A DNA stretch of 29,729 bases from Tubiluchus corallicola (taxonomy: Eukaryota; Priapulida; Priapulimorpha; Priapulimorphida; Tubiluchidae): contig JAQGDQ010001682.1 of NCBI GenBank assembly GCA_030141605.1, positions 1 to 29,729 of the forward strand, in the 5' to 3' direction. The notes beneath the pieces were generated by a model. The model did not search any database. It was not told where the DNA came from and worked only from the letters and a program-made list of their open reading frames with translations. This document shows, piece after piece, positions 10,030-19,990 of the stretch (position 1 is its first letter; each line of letters begins with the position of its first letter). Made by a program: the position numbers and the translations under genes.

Positions 10030-10538
10030 CAGGGATGAGAATTTTCCCCTGATACGCGGAATTCAGAGTTTTTGGAAGACCAGTAGTGCCATTTTTGTTA
10101 ATCGCGTAAATTTGTTGAGAAAGTTTTTATGGACCCAGTACATTATTTTACAAACTGACCGCTAGTTGGCAGGCCATCACTTTGTTTACATCACGTACGT
10201 CAGTGTAACCACGTGTATATCTCTATGTATAAAAATATAGAATCAATTGTGTGGAGTTATTTGAGTCAATTGCAGACAGTTTTTATATACTTTTGCATAG
10301 GAGCGGCCAGTACTTAGGCGTTTTTGGGACAATTAGGTATCATGTATATTTGATAGTTGGGCATTTTAAATTATGTATGAAACATGGTAACTGATATTTT
10401 AAGTCCACTTAGAGGCTCTCTATGGTCACAAAATTGCAATTTGTTGCTTCGCCCCCTTGAACCCCATTGGGGGCCTAGGTGGCCCCAAAACCCCCGGCCT
10501 GTTTTAGAGTTTTTTGCAATTTGTCATTCTCATCCCTG
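10030..10538. mobile_element. MITE with 13-bp TIR CAGGGATGAGAAT (hAT-like, 509 bp)
   Basis: Perfect 13-bp terminal inverted repeats (10030-10042 and 10526-10538) flanked on both sides by ATAATG (10024-10029 and 10539-10544), a probable 6-bp target duplication. The CAGGG terminus suggests hAT. Internally it carries CCCCATTGGGGGCCTAGGTGGCCCC near 10462. A 38-bp block (10104-10141) is nearly repeated at 26294-26331. The element ends 65 bp before the acceptor of SMC5 exon b. Confidence 0.75.
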
Positions 10539-10603
10539 ATAATGTGATAAACAACATGAAAAAGAGACGTTTTACAATTTTTGTTTCGCCCTCTCTTTTC
10601 CAG

Positions 10604-10795
10604 AAAGAGTTGCTGCTCAAAAAGAATGCCAAACAGTGCGTGATGGAGAAGATTCGCTTGAAAGAGGAGGGTATAGCAAAGTTGGAATCGGAGAAGGTAG
10701 ATCTGGAGGCAGAAGAGAAGAAGACGAAAGCAGCTATAATGGACATCAAGTTTAAACGCGTCGATTTTCTTCGCCAGTATATGGAGTGCACTAGA
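10604..10795 (+). CDS. SMC5: SMC5 exon b (64 codons, coiled coil)
   Basis: Acceptor TCTCTTTTCCAG and donor AGA|GTAAGT, 64 codons in phase 0. The product begins K-E-L-L-L-K-K-N-A-K-Q and is strongly heptad-like and charged (L-E-S-E-K-V-D-L-E-A-E-E-K-K-T-K), matching the vertebrate block K-K-E-L-L-E-R-K-T-K...L-E-E-E-E-R-K-A. C-terminal coiled-coil arm of SMC5. Confidence 0.9.
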
Positions 10796-10975
10796 GTAAG
10801 TGATGACGTCACAAACTCACAAATATTTAAAGAGCAGGAAGCCATTCACTTACATAAACCTAGAAAAATTCATCATGAGATTTTGTATCACCTGCATATC
10901 ACCTTATTGTGCATAGAGCTTGTGTTGTAGCAACTCTGTATAAGACTTGAAAATTTGAACTATCACGGCGACTGC

Positions 10976-11052
10976 TGATCAATAACTGACTCTCTTGGCG
11001 CACATTCCATTGTCTTCCGAGACAGAAGGATGCCAACCAACCAGCCAGCCAT
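10976..11052 (+). mobile_element. Tail-only fragment of the 5S-derived SINE family
   Basis: TGATCAAT...GACTCTCTTGGCGCACATT through GACAGAAGGATGCCAACCAAC matches the tail at 735-800 with few differences, followed by a CCAGCCAGCC simple run. The 5S head and body are absent. It may be a 5'-truncated insertion or the 3' end of the partner LINE that supplied the tail. Confidence 0.75.
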
Positions 11053-11147
11053 AAGTATATAAATGTGGCTCTTCGTTAAAATGTTTTTAACGGTAATTTG
11101 CATTTAATGACATTCGTGATTTTTCAATTCATATCGTCTTTTTCTAG

Positions 11148-11270
11148 GACATTTGTCAGCTGTCCAAGAAGAAAGTTTGCATATGTTTGCAGCAGGCCCA
11201 GGCTATGGTGTGTGTCAGCAAGCTGGAAGCTGAGATGCAGGAGTCTGTGACGCACATCAAAGAGTTAGAG
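11148..11270 (+). CDS. SMC5: SMC5 exon c (41 codons, coiled coil)
   Basis: Acceptor TTTTTCTAG and donor GAG|GTATTT, 41 codons, phase 0. The product starts D-I-C-Q-L-S-K-K-K-V-C and continues with an alanine- and glutamate-rich helix (S-K-L-E-A-E-M-Q-E-S). Its place and length match the vertebrate segment I-C-T-S-L-x-x-x-K-V-D-L. The short 352-bp intron before it carries the SINE tail fragment. Confidence 0.88.
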
Positions 11271-11282
11271 GTATTTTTAGTT

Positions 11283-11302
11283 AAATAATAATAATAATAA
11301 AT
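11283..11302. repeat. (TAA)n microsatellite at a probable retroposon end
   Basis: TAATAATAATAATAAA followed by TTTATTTGG, beginning 13 bp after the SMC5 exon c donor. Like the (TAA)n at 4991 and 22256, it probably marks the tail of a minus-strand retroposon; the body (11300-11500) is not clearly shared with the other copies. Confidence 0.5.
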
Positions 11303-12030
11303 TTATTTGGAAGTGTAAATACAAATACAATATCAAGAAACACTGGGCAAAAATAGATATTAATAATAATGATTACATGACAGTGTGCATATAATAAATG
11401 GTAAGAACCAGAAGTAAAACTTGTTAGGTGCTTGTAGCATTATAAACACGTCCAAATAATGAGAAAAGAAAAAACTGAAGGTATTTAGGCAATTTAAAAA
11501 AAGAGTTGTGCAAAGTAAGGAGAGAAGTGATGGATAAAAGAATGTTCAAAAGGGTAGGAAGAGTGGCTAGTGGAGATTCGGCTCATGAGATGACGAAGCA
11601 CTCTGGATTCTACTCAGAAAGAACACAAAGTTGTGACTGTTGTGTCACACAGGAACAGTAGGTGGTTATCAAGACTAGTTTATATAAGAAGCAAACAGAT
11701 ATCGTTTAACTGACATTTTAAAGCAGTAAATGTTACACTGGTACTTTACATTGGCTGGTAGTGAGTTCCAAAGTTTAGGTCATCAAGTGAGCATGCGGGC
11801 TACATAATTTGTCAAGAATAAGGTACCTTTAGAACAAACGTATTGTTGATTGGCGTTGCTATTAACTGGGTAAACAATATTTTCGGCTTGTGGATTTGGT
11901 TAGATGTCTAGATGTGGACAACGGATGTGGGTAACGGATAATTGTTTGGCAGGTTAGCAAGTCATTACACAATGCCCTGCGCAGGACTGCATAACTGCAC
12001 TACTACTGCAAAACTGGTCAACATATCAAT
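11303..12030. other. SMC5 intron, probable retroposon-derived sequence
   Basis: No coding signal. GGTAGTGAGTTCCAAAGTTT near 11757 looks like the 3' UTR style of non-LTR elements, but no second copy exists in the window to prove it. Confidence 0.3.
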
Positions 12031-12035
12031 AATTG

Positions 12036-12222
<187 letters not shown>

Positions 12223-12465
12223 AACTGCGCCAAACAGACACTAGCCTAGGGCTCCAATTTCTGAAAGTGATTCTCTAAGTTTTAAGTTAGTTTAAACATA
12301 ATTTTATTTGATAAAGAGTACTACAATCACAAGTGCATTTATAATAAAAAAACAATGGGTAATTAATCAAATTGGCTAGCAGGTATGAGCTATATAAAGC
12401 CTTTCAGTGAGTAAATACGTTATTTAGAAGTTAAGCACATGGTTATAAGAACTGTTAGTTATGTA

Positions 12466-12787
12466 CAGTCGACCCTCGTTAAACCGGACCCCGTTAGCCC
12501 GGATATCGGATAAGACGGACGTCATCCGTGGTAAAGGAAACTGACCGATTTCCGTCCGAGCCCGAGCGCTAAACACAACACGGCCTACCAACTGTACAAT
12601 AATTTCTTTATCCTCACAGGTTAACTATTTTAAAGTAATATACAGTATAGTATATAGTGCAATGTATATAGGCCTTATTAAGGTGATTATTCCTGTATAA
12701 TATAGACCATATATAGGCATATCGGATAAATCGGTCAATCGGCTAAACCGGACCCCCCCATTAGTCCGGTTTAACGAGGGTTGACTG
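12466..12787. mobile_element. pogo/Tigger-like MITE (322 bp) with TA target duplication
   Basis: Left end CAGTCGACCCTCGTTAAACC, right end the inverse complement of CAGTCAACCCTCGTTAAACC: 19 of 20 terminal bases paired, with further partial pairing inward (CCGGAC, ATCGGATAA). Flanked by TA on both sides (12464-12465, 12788-12789). No coding content. The terminus style is that of Tc1/mariner-pogo MITEs. Confidence 0.88.
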
Positions 12788-12789
12788 TA

Positions 12790-13538
12790 TTAAGTAAAAG
12801 TGAAATTAAGAAGGTTTGTAGCTTGGTTTTTGAATAGCGGTGTGCGAAAGGGCGGGACAGGTTGGTTATGATGTGTTTGATGATGATAGTCCCAAAAATA
12901 GAATGAGTGATGAAGAAGCTAACGAAAGAAAAATGAAAGTTTTCGGGGTCAGGGGAATGCAAGAGTGTAAATAATTTGCCCTGTAAGGTAGAATTTAGTG
13001 ATTTCAATGAACTATAGTTTTAGTTTTATTGACTAAAGCACCAACTTTGTGTAATAAATGAAATGACAGCAGATACTATAGCATTGTTAGAATCAGGAGA
13101 CAGTGCGGTATCGCCACTTAGTAGTATCTGAATGTTATTCCGAGAGAGTGCATTTATAGGATAGATGTACTGGGTACGGATTTGTTAAGTTTTAAGTTCT
13201 GCATATATCGTAATATTTGTGTATTTGCTTAAAGAAAGACCGGATGATTGTTTAGTCTCAATCTCATTTTAATTTACTGTCCAAAATATATATTTTCTTA
13301 CCTATAAAAGTTGACAATTGTTCCTTATATTTGAATAATTAGCTTAGAGAGTTAATTAATGGCAGCCGAACACAGCTAAAATCAGAGTGACTGCACACTT
13401 ACACATTGTATATTAATACTAGGCGTTCATTTTATGCGTTTTTTATTTGCTGATCATCGAACTAAATCCCAGTCGTTGTTTACTGAGTTTTGCGAATTTG
13501 ATGGCCATATTGTTTCACTTGCATTACTCACACTTTAG
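12790..13538. other. SMC5 intron, nothing recognised
   Basis: AT-rich unique sequence ending in the exon d acceptor. No repeat or coding signal. Confidence 0.4.
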
Positions 13539-13664
13539 GCGGAAACCGAGAGACTGAAAGGAGCCGTAGGCGAGCGGAAACAGCGAGCGCAGAGGGTGCT
13601 CCTGCAAGCGAAGAGGAACATCGGCCTGCTGCCGAACGAGGAAATCCCGGAAAATGAAATGAAG
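13539..13664 (+). CDS. SMC5: SMC5 exon d (42 codons)
   Basis: Acceptor CACACTTTAG and donor AAG|GTGCGT, 42 codons, phase 0. Product: A-E-T-E-R-L-K-G-A-V-G-E-R-K-Q-R-A then Q-A-K-R-N-I-G-L-L-P-N-E-E-I-P, corresponding to the vertebrate stretch ending the coiled coil (C-K-E-L-M-K-R-A-R-Q...L-P). Its GC content is well above the surrounding intron. Confidence 0.88.
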
Positions 13665-14758
13665 GTGCGTTAAACAAATAAATTGTGTTTGGCTGGTCGT
13701 GGACAGTAGCTGCAATCACATCACATCAAATGGTGTTAATTCCAAAGATTTTCCTTGATACTTCCTACAAGAAAAGGGGCACCTGAAGTAGGTTTCAGAA
13801 AAATCGCCTTAAAAAATTATATTACTTTACAGCAATTTTATGCGTATATCTTACTCGCACTGAAAGGAATTTTAGTTTGTTTTCATTTTAAATCTCCCGC
13901 AATACTGTTCCGAAGTCGCCATTACATGACGTCATGTACCAAACGTAAATCAAGGGAAGAAAAGGAAATGTTAAATTATATCTCAAAATACTTTCCATGC
14001 AAATCTATATTACTTAGATTTTCACTTACCTGCTAGAAAGATTTATGTAACGAGAAAAGAAAATTATTAATTATTTAAAAATGTTTCCACCAATTGGTAA
14101 AATGTCGCTGACTCACCCTCCAGGGTGCACCACCCACTAACCAAAAAACGTATTTTTAATCTTATTGACGAGATACAGTAATTTTAAATTTTATTTAGTT
14201 AGTGACTTGTGCACTACGAATGCTCTGATTATTTTTTCAAACTTTGCAAAATGTTATCTAAACTTGTTTCAAATGACCTGTCGTGAAAATGGCTGCGTCT
14301 AACGGTCATCGCGGGAGTTTAAATTTACACGTTTTATACAGCGTGACTGCCGATTGAAGGCCTGCACGCAAAAAGGCAGTTTGCAAGCGATATAAAATTT
14401 CAAAACGAATTTTTCAAGCTTTATGTTTATGAAGGGTTTTCTTGTGCTTTCATCGTACCAATTGTTGAAGATTTTGACTTACAGTTGTTTACAATTGACA
14501 ATGTGGAGAGGACCCCAAGAAACGTTTTGTTTGTTCAATAAAAATGTTAAATTTCATCAGTGATGCCAGCTTTTATAGCTGATGTCTTTATGTGTTAGCA
14601 ATTTCGTAGTTTGATATGCTGTTTTTTCGTTGTTTTTTTAATTGATTCATTTTTTTGCATTAATTGTCATTATTTTTGTCGTTAAAAATTAAAATCGCGA
14701 TGTCGCTTGATCTCCTTTGTTGGTTTTCATTCAAAAATTTCTCGTATTTTTTTTACAG
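13665..14758. other. SMC5 intron, nothing recognised
   Basis: 1,094-bp intron without identifiable repeats. It contains one perfect CRE palindrome, TGACGTCA, at 13927-13934. Ends with a long T tract and TTACAG acceptor. Confidence 0.5.
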
Positions 14759-14854
14759 GAAATGCGATTACTTCCGGACACCGTTGACGAGTTAGATGCG
14801 TGTATACACGACGAAGAAGCGAGAGCCGAATGCCTGATGGAAACCAGCGAAGAC
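14759..14854 (+). CDS. SMC5: SMC5 exon e (32 codons)
   Basis: Acceptor TTTTTTTTACAG and donor GAC|GTAAGG, 32 codons, phase 0. Product E-M-R-L-L-P-D-T-V-D-E-L-D-A-C-I-H-D-E-E-A-R-A-E-C matches the conserved SMC5 block [21 protein letters not shown], one of the clearest SMC5-specific signatures in the gene. Confidence 0.92.
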
Positions 14855-15271
14855 GTAAGGCCATTTTGAAATTAAAAACACACAGTTGAAGCGGTGGAAA
14901 TTTTAATTTAAAAAAAATGCATTGTGTAAATTTCAGGATTTCTGTCAATCTTGACAAACAGTTCATGTTTATACTGTTATGCTGTTATGATTAGGGGTTA
15001 AGTGAGTACACTCATAGAAACGTTTCTTCTTCTCTTCTGCTCCCATGACTTACTTACATCTAATAGTACCTTCATGTCATCTCTTTTCACCACGCATCTC
15101 TTTCATCCTGCCTGTAACACTTATCAACCCACCATGCATTGCATTCGGGCGTTCCAGGCTCTCTTTTAGCTCAGCTGCAAACAGTTACATCTTTTGTTCA
15201 CTAATAATTGCCTGCTTACTTGACAAGTAACGGTTGTAATTTTTGTTTTCAGTTTGTATAATTGTATGTAG
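14855..15271. other. SMC5 intron, nothing recognised
   Basis: No repeat or exon seen. The last part resembles a retroposon 3' region that the MITE at 15274 interrupts. Confidence 0.35.
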
Positions 15272-15273
15272 TA

Positions 15274-15711
15274 CCGTATTTTCCCGTGTATAAGAGACCC
15301 TTTTTTGCTCAGAATTTTCACTTTAAAAATGGGGCGTCTCTTATACATGGGAGTAAGTCTTTTCAATAAGATGCATAAATTGTGACACTAACGATTTTAA
15401 AGAAATAAGTGCTCTACAACTGTTTTGCGTGTGGCGTTCGACTATGAAGCGGTTGTAAGCAATACAAGCATCGTGACACAGGCATTATCTCCTCGTTTTC
15501 TCTTTTCCTGTTACAGGTTTGCAGGTACGCACTTTAATATATACCAGTACTCTTTTTCTACAACACATTAACTGGTTTTATTTTGTTTTCAGTACCGCAC
15601 TGAGTTGAAAAAAGTTGTACTCTACCCTCTAAAAATGTCCGTCTGAAAAAACGTTTTTCCAGAATTTTTGCCTAAAAATTGAAGGGGTCTCTTATACACG
15701 GGAAAATACGG
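15274..15711. mobile_element. pogo-type MITE family 2, copy A (438 bp)
   Basis: Termini CCGTATTTTCCCGTGTATAA and its inverse complement, flanked by TA (15272-15273 and 15712-15713). Internal sequence matches copy C (24579-25033) almost throughout, including GAAGCGGTTGTAAGCAATAC and AGTACCGCACTGAGTTGAAA. Just outside lies a tail-like sequence (AATGGTGTTTTGTCTAATAA) also found near 16085, so copy A probably inserted into an older retroposon. Confidence 0.88.
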
Positions 15712-15713
15712 TA

Positions 15714-16168
15714 TATGTTATTATGTAATTGTAATGGTGTTTTGTCTAATAAACAAAACAAATAAAAAAAAAACTTTTAATCATTATGGCTGATAAGAAG
15801 GTAAATTAAGACCGAACTTACAACTTTACGATGTGGTGAAAGTTGATAGTGACATATAATATATGCATAGTTTATATAAAAAATCCAGAGGTGTATTTAT
15901 CAATACACTAACTAGACTGTAGCGTATGGCAAGAAAATTTTGATGAGCACCAGATTTTATGTTCACTGTGTTAAAATATTCATATTCTCCTTAGAAAATG
16001 CGTTTCCTTTCACATTCATGTAAAGCCCGTATTTTATAATGCACCACAAGCAGTTAGTGCATTTGGTTTTATATAAGTTACTGTAATGGTGTATTTGTCT
16101 AATAAAGAAAGAAACAAAGAAACAAATTGGTGCATAGAGAATTCGTAATGTTCTGGATTTGTATGTAG
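15714..16168. other. SMC5 intron with two retroposon-like tails
   Basis: GTAATGGTGTTTTGTCTAATAAA (15734-15756) and its near copy GTAATGGTGTATTTGTCTAATAAA (16083-16106), each followed by an A-rich tail, look like 3' ends of the same retroposon family. Confidence 0.45.
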
Positions 16169-16180
16169 TATAGGTTTTAC

Positions 16181-18560
16181 ACGTCAAATGTAGACACAGG
16201 AAAGTTCATATGTGACTTAGGTAAGTCAAATGTAGACACAGGAAAGTTCAAATGTGACTTAGGTAAGTCAAATGTAGACACAGGAAAGTTCAAATGTGAC
16301 TTAGGTAAATCAAATGTAGACACAGGAAAGTTCAAATGTGACTTAGGTAAGTCAAATGTAGACACAGGAAAGTTCAAATGTGACTTAGGTAAGTCAAATG
16401 TAGACACAGGAAAGTTCAAATGTGACTTAGGTAAGTCAAATGTAGACACAGGAAAGTTCAAATGTGACTTAGGTAAGTCAAATGTAGACACAGGAAAGTT
16501 CAAATGCGACTTAGGTAAGTCAAATGTAGACACAGGAAAGTTCAAATGCGACTTAGGTAAGTCAAATGTAGACACAGGAAAGTTCAAATGTGACTTAGGT
16601 AAGTCAAATGTAGACACAGGAAAGTTCAAATGTGACTTAGGTAAGTCAAATGTAGACACAGGAAAGTTCAAATGTGACTTAGGTAAGTCAAATGTAGACA
16701 CAGGAAAGTTCAAATGTGACTTAGGTAAGTCAAATGTAGACACAGGAAAGTTCAAATGTGACTTAGGTAAGTCAAATGTAGACACAGGAAAGTTCAAATG
16801 TGACTTAGGTAAGTCAAATGTAGACACAGGAAAGTTCAAATGTGACTTAGGTAAGTCAAATGTAGACACAGGAAAGTTCAAATGTGACTTAGGTAAGTCA
16901 AATGTAGACACAGGAAAGTTCAAATGTGACTTAGGTAAGTCAAATGTAGACACAGGAAAGTTCAAATGTGACTTAGGTAAGTCAAATGTAGACACAGGAA
17001 AGTTCAAATGTGACTTAGGTAAGTCAAATGTAGACACAGGAAAGTTCAAATGTGACTTAGGTAAGTCAAATGTAGACACAGGAAAGTTCAAATGTGACTT
17101 AGGTAAGTCAAATGTAGACACAGGAAAGTTCAAATGTGACTTAGGTAAGTCAAATGTAGACACAGGAAAGTTCAAATGTGACTTAGGTAAGTCAAATGTA
17201 GACACAGGAAAGTTCAAATGTGACTTAGGTAAGTCAAATGTAGACACAGGAAAGTTCAAATGTGACTTAGGTAAGTCAAATGTAGACACAGGAAAGTTCA
17301 AATGTGACTTAGGTAAGTCAAATGTAGACACAGGAAAGTTCAAATGTGACTTAGGTAAGTCAAATGTAGACACAGGAAAGTTCAAATGTGACTTAGGTAA
17401 GTCAAATGTAGACACAGGAAAGTTCAAATGTGACTTAGGTAAGTCAAATGTAGACACAGGAAAGTTCAAATGTGACTTAGGTAAGTCAAATGTAGACACA
17501 GGAAAGTTCAAATGTGACTTAGGTAAGTCAAATGTAGACACAGGAAAGTTCAAATGTGACTTAGGTAAGTCAAATGTAGACACAGGAAAGTTCAAATGCG
17601 ACTTAGGTAAGTCAAATGTAGACACAGGAAAGTTCAAATGCGACTTAGGTAAGTCAAATGTAGACACAGGAAAGTTCAAATGTGACTTAGGTAAGTCAAA
17701 TGTAGACACAGGAAAGTTCAAATGTGACTTAGGTAAGTCAAATGTAGACACAGGAAAGTTCAAATGTTTAGGTAAGTCAAATGTAGACACAGGAAAGTTC
17801 AAATGTGACTTAGGTAAGTCAAATGTAGACACAGGAAAGTTCAAATGTGACTTAGGTAAGTCAAATGTAGACACAGGAAAGTTCAAATTCAAATGTAGAC
17901 ACAGGAAAGTTCAAATGTGACTTAGGTAAGTCAAATGTGACTTAGGTAAGTCAAATGTAGACACAGGAAAGTTCAAATGTGACTTAGGTAAGTCAAATGT
18001 AGACATAGGAAAGTTCAAATGTGACTTAGGTAAGTCAAATGTAGACACAGGAAAGTTCAAATGTGACTTAGGTAAGTCAAATGTAGACACAGGAAAGTTC
18101 AAATGTGACTTAGGTAAGTCAAATGTAGACACAGGAAAGTTCAAATGTGACTTAGGTAAGTCAAATGTAGACACAGGAAAGTTCAAATGTGACTTAGGTA
18201 AGTCAAATGTAGACACAGGAAAGTTCAAATGTGACTTAGGTAAGTCAAATGTAGACATAGGAAACTTCAAATGTGACTTACGTAAGTCAAATGTAGACAC
18301 AGGAAAGTTCAAATGTGACTTAGGTAAGTCAAATGTAGACACAGGAAAGTTCAAATGTGACTTAGGTAAGTCAAATGTAGACACAGGAAAGTTCAAATGT
18401 GACTTAGGTAAGTCAAATGTAGACACAGGAAAGTTCAAATGTGACTTAGGTAAGTCAAATGTAGACACAGGAAAGTTCAAATGCGACTTACGTATGTCAA
18501 ATGTAGACAGAGGAATTTCGAATGTGTTTTGGTAGCTCAAATGTGACTTAGGTATGTCAA
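16181..18560. repeat. 42-bp minisatellite, about 56 copies
   Basis: Consensus GTCAAATGTAGACACAGGAA + AGTTCAAATGTGACTTAGGT + AA, nearly identical from copy to copy. Interruptions: a 4-base deletion within the unit near 17767, a partial unit near 17885 and diverged edge units after 18480. A variant with TGCGAC instead of TGTGAC occurs as an adjacent pair at 16506/16548 and again at 17598/17640, exactly 26 units (1,092 bp) apart, suggesting a 26-unit block duplication. Every unit contains TTAG|GTAAGT on the SMC5 sense strand. The unit is 14 codons long, so minus-strand frames of 571 and 264 residues stay open by arithmetic. Confidence 0.97.
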
Positions 18561-18955
18561 ATGTAGATACATTACTTTGAATAAACAGACAGGTAATTAG
18601 CTCATTTAAGTGCAAATTACAAACCGATAAACCAAAGATAGTCATCACCTCTTTCATAACTTTGAAAAATGTGTTGTTTATCCCTTCCCAAAAACAGTGA
18701 ATCACTAATTAGTTTTTTCAGTAATGCATTAGCACTGCATTAATGAATTAGTATCTCTCAAGAAACGTTGTTTATTTTAAGAATGTATTGTTTGTTTTCT
18801 CTAACAGTTCCAATGGTATGTAAAGTTTGCAGAATATTAGTGAACTATTAGTAGACCTATGAAGTTATTATTTTCACAGCAATTATTAAATTAATATTAA
18901 AGGAGATTAAATTTAACATCCTTAAACTTTACCACCTATCCACATTTGAGATACC
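18561..18955. other. Unique core between the two minisatellite arms
   Basis: AT-rich, no ORF of interest and no transposase remnant recognised. It is the loop of the foldback-like structure. Confidence 0.5.
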
Positions 18956-19290
18956 AATGTCACATTTGACTTGACATGTGTTAAGATTTCTTGAAAACCA
19001 TTGTTAACACATTTGAACTACCTAATTCTACATTTGAGTTACCAAGACACATTTGAACTACCTATATATACATTTAAGTTACCAAGACACATTTGAACTA
19101 CCTAATTCTACATTTGAGTTACCAAGACACATTTGAACTACCTAAATCTACATTTAAGTGACCAAGACACATTTGAATTACCTAAATCTACATTTAAGTT
19201 ACCAAGACACATTTGAACTACCTAATTCTACATTTGAGTTACCAAGACACATTTGAATTACCTAAATCTACATTTAAGTTAACGTCGGTC
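18956..19290. repeat. 40-bp minisatellite, inverted relative to the 42-bp array
   Basis: About eight units of TTACCAAGACACATTTGAAC + TACCTAATTCTACATTTGAG with drift. The inverse complement of the 42-bp unit aligns along the full length (TTACC-AAG-CACATTTGAACT, then C-TACATTTGA), so the two arrays are homologous and oppositely oriented. Confidence 0.85.
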
Positions 19291-19357
19291 TACATTTGAC
19301 ATGTAAAACCTATAATTACTAAAAAAAAACGTAATTTTTATTTCCGCCCTGTCCTAG

Positions 19358-19492
19358 GTGGTTGTGGAATATGAGAGAAGAAAAGAGATAATAGAGCGTT
19401 TAGAGACAGATGTGGAAGAGAAAAAGAGAACTCTAGACACTCACAACGAAGATATGACTGAGATTAGATCACAGTGGTTAGAACCGCTGCAG
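19358..19492 (+). CDS. SMC5: SMC5 exon f (45 codons, end of coiled coil)
   Basis: Acceptor CCGCCCTGTCCTAG and donor CAG|GTGAGT, 45 codons, phase 0. Product V-V-V-E-Y-E-R-R-K-E-I-I-E-R-L then R-S-Q-W-L-E-P-L-Q. It matches SMC5 I-V-Q-E-Y-x-K-R-E-E-E-I-E-x-L ... R-W-L-N-P-L-K, the segment that joins the C-terminal arm to the ATPase head. The acceptor lies 44 bp after the end of the foldback-like element. Confidence 0.93.
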
Positions 19493-19549
19493 GTGAGTAA
19501 TTTGGCTTCGCGCACAAGTTAACGTGCTGATAAGGTTCATGGCACTAGA

Positions 19550-19990
19550 TTTTTCAATTCAATTCAGTTTTAATTTATTTATGTCTTTATAATGCTACGA
19601 TAAAACATGATTAATAAAAAAATCGCTAATAAGTTTTGAAGAATGGTTAAAATGTATAGATAGATGTAGAACTAGAGAAAGGATAGCGAAAAGACAATTC
19701 AGTTCAATTCAATTTCAATTTATTTACCTCTTTATAATGCTACAATAAAACATGATTAATAAAAAAAATTGCTAATAAGTTTTGAAGAATGGTTAGAATG
19801 AATAGATAGATCTAGAACTAGAGAAAGGATAGCAAAAAGACAATTCAGTTCAATTCAATTTCAATTTATTTACCTCTTTATAGTACTACAATAAAACATG
19901 ATTAATAAAAGAATCTCTAATAAGTTTTGAAGAGTGGTTAAAATATATAGATAGATCTAGAACTAGAGAAAGGATAGCGAAAAGACTATA
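19550..19990. repeat. 146-bp tandem repeat, three copies
   Basis: Units start with CAATTCAGTT at about 19556 (diverged), 19695 and 19841. Each carries ATAAAACATGATTAATAAAA, GCTAATAAGTTTTGAAGA and ACTAGAGAAAGGATAGC. The third runs into AAAGACTATAAAGTCACCTGGTCTGTTATC, resembling GAAAGACCAAAAGGTCATCTAGTCTGCCATC in the retroposons at 4991 and 22256, so the array probably arose from a related retroposon. Confidence 0.85.

Larger units (their letters stand above)
16169..19313. mobile_element. Foldback-like element with minisatellite arms (~3.1 kb)
   Basis: The outer ends are inverted repeats of about 27 bp: TATAGGTTTTACACGTCAAA with TGTAGAC on the left, and on the right the inverse complement of TATAGGTTTTACATGTCAAA with TGTAGAC (one mismatch). 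Inside, the left arm is a 42-bp tandem array (16181-18560) and the right arm an inverted array of a related 40-bp unit (about 18960-19290), enclosing unique sequence. If TIRs start at TAGG, the flanks read TA on both sides. No transposase is seen. Foldback elements of Drosophila and TU elements of sea urchin have TIRs made of tandem short repeats; membership here is inference from architecture. Confidence 0.65.

Noticed and set aside
10504-10930. 113- and 138-residue frames around SMC5 exon b
   Set aside because: The + frame is exon b plus intron read-through; the minus frame is its shadow. Clean acceptor and donor sites define the real exon.
16181-18560. CRISPR-like regular repeat array
   Set aside because: There are no unique spacers between repeats; the units are head-to-tail, and the DNA is eukaryotic.
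16177-18705. Minus-strand frames of 571 and 264 residues with a 14-residue repeat (L-N-F-P-V-S-T-F-D-L-P-K-S-H)
   Set aside because: The repeat unit is 42 bp, so an open frame extends automatically. Near-total nucleotide identity including third positions, lack of a start context and the intronic transposon setting argue against a protein.
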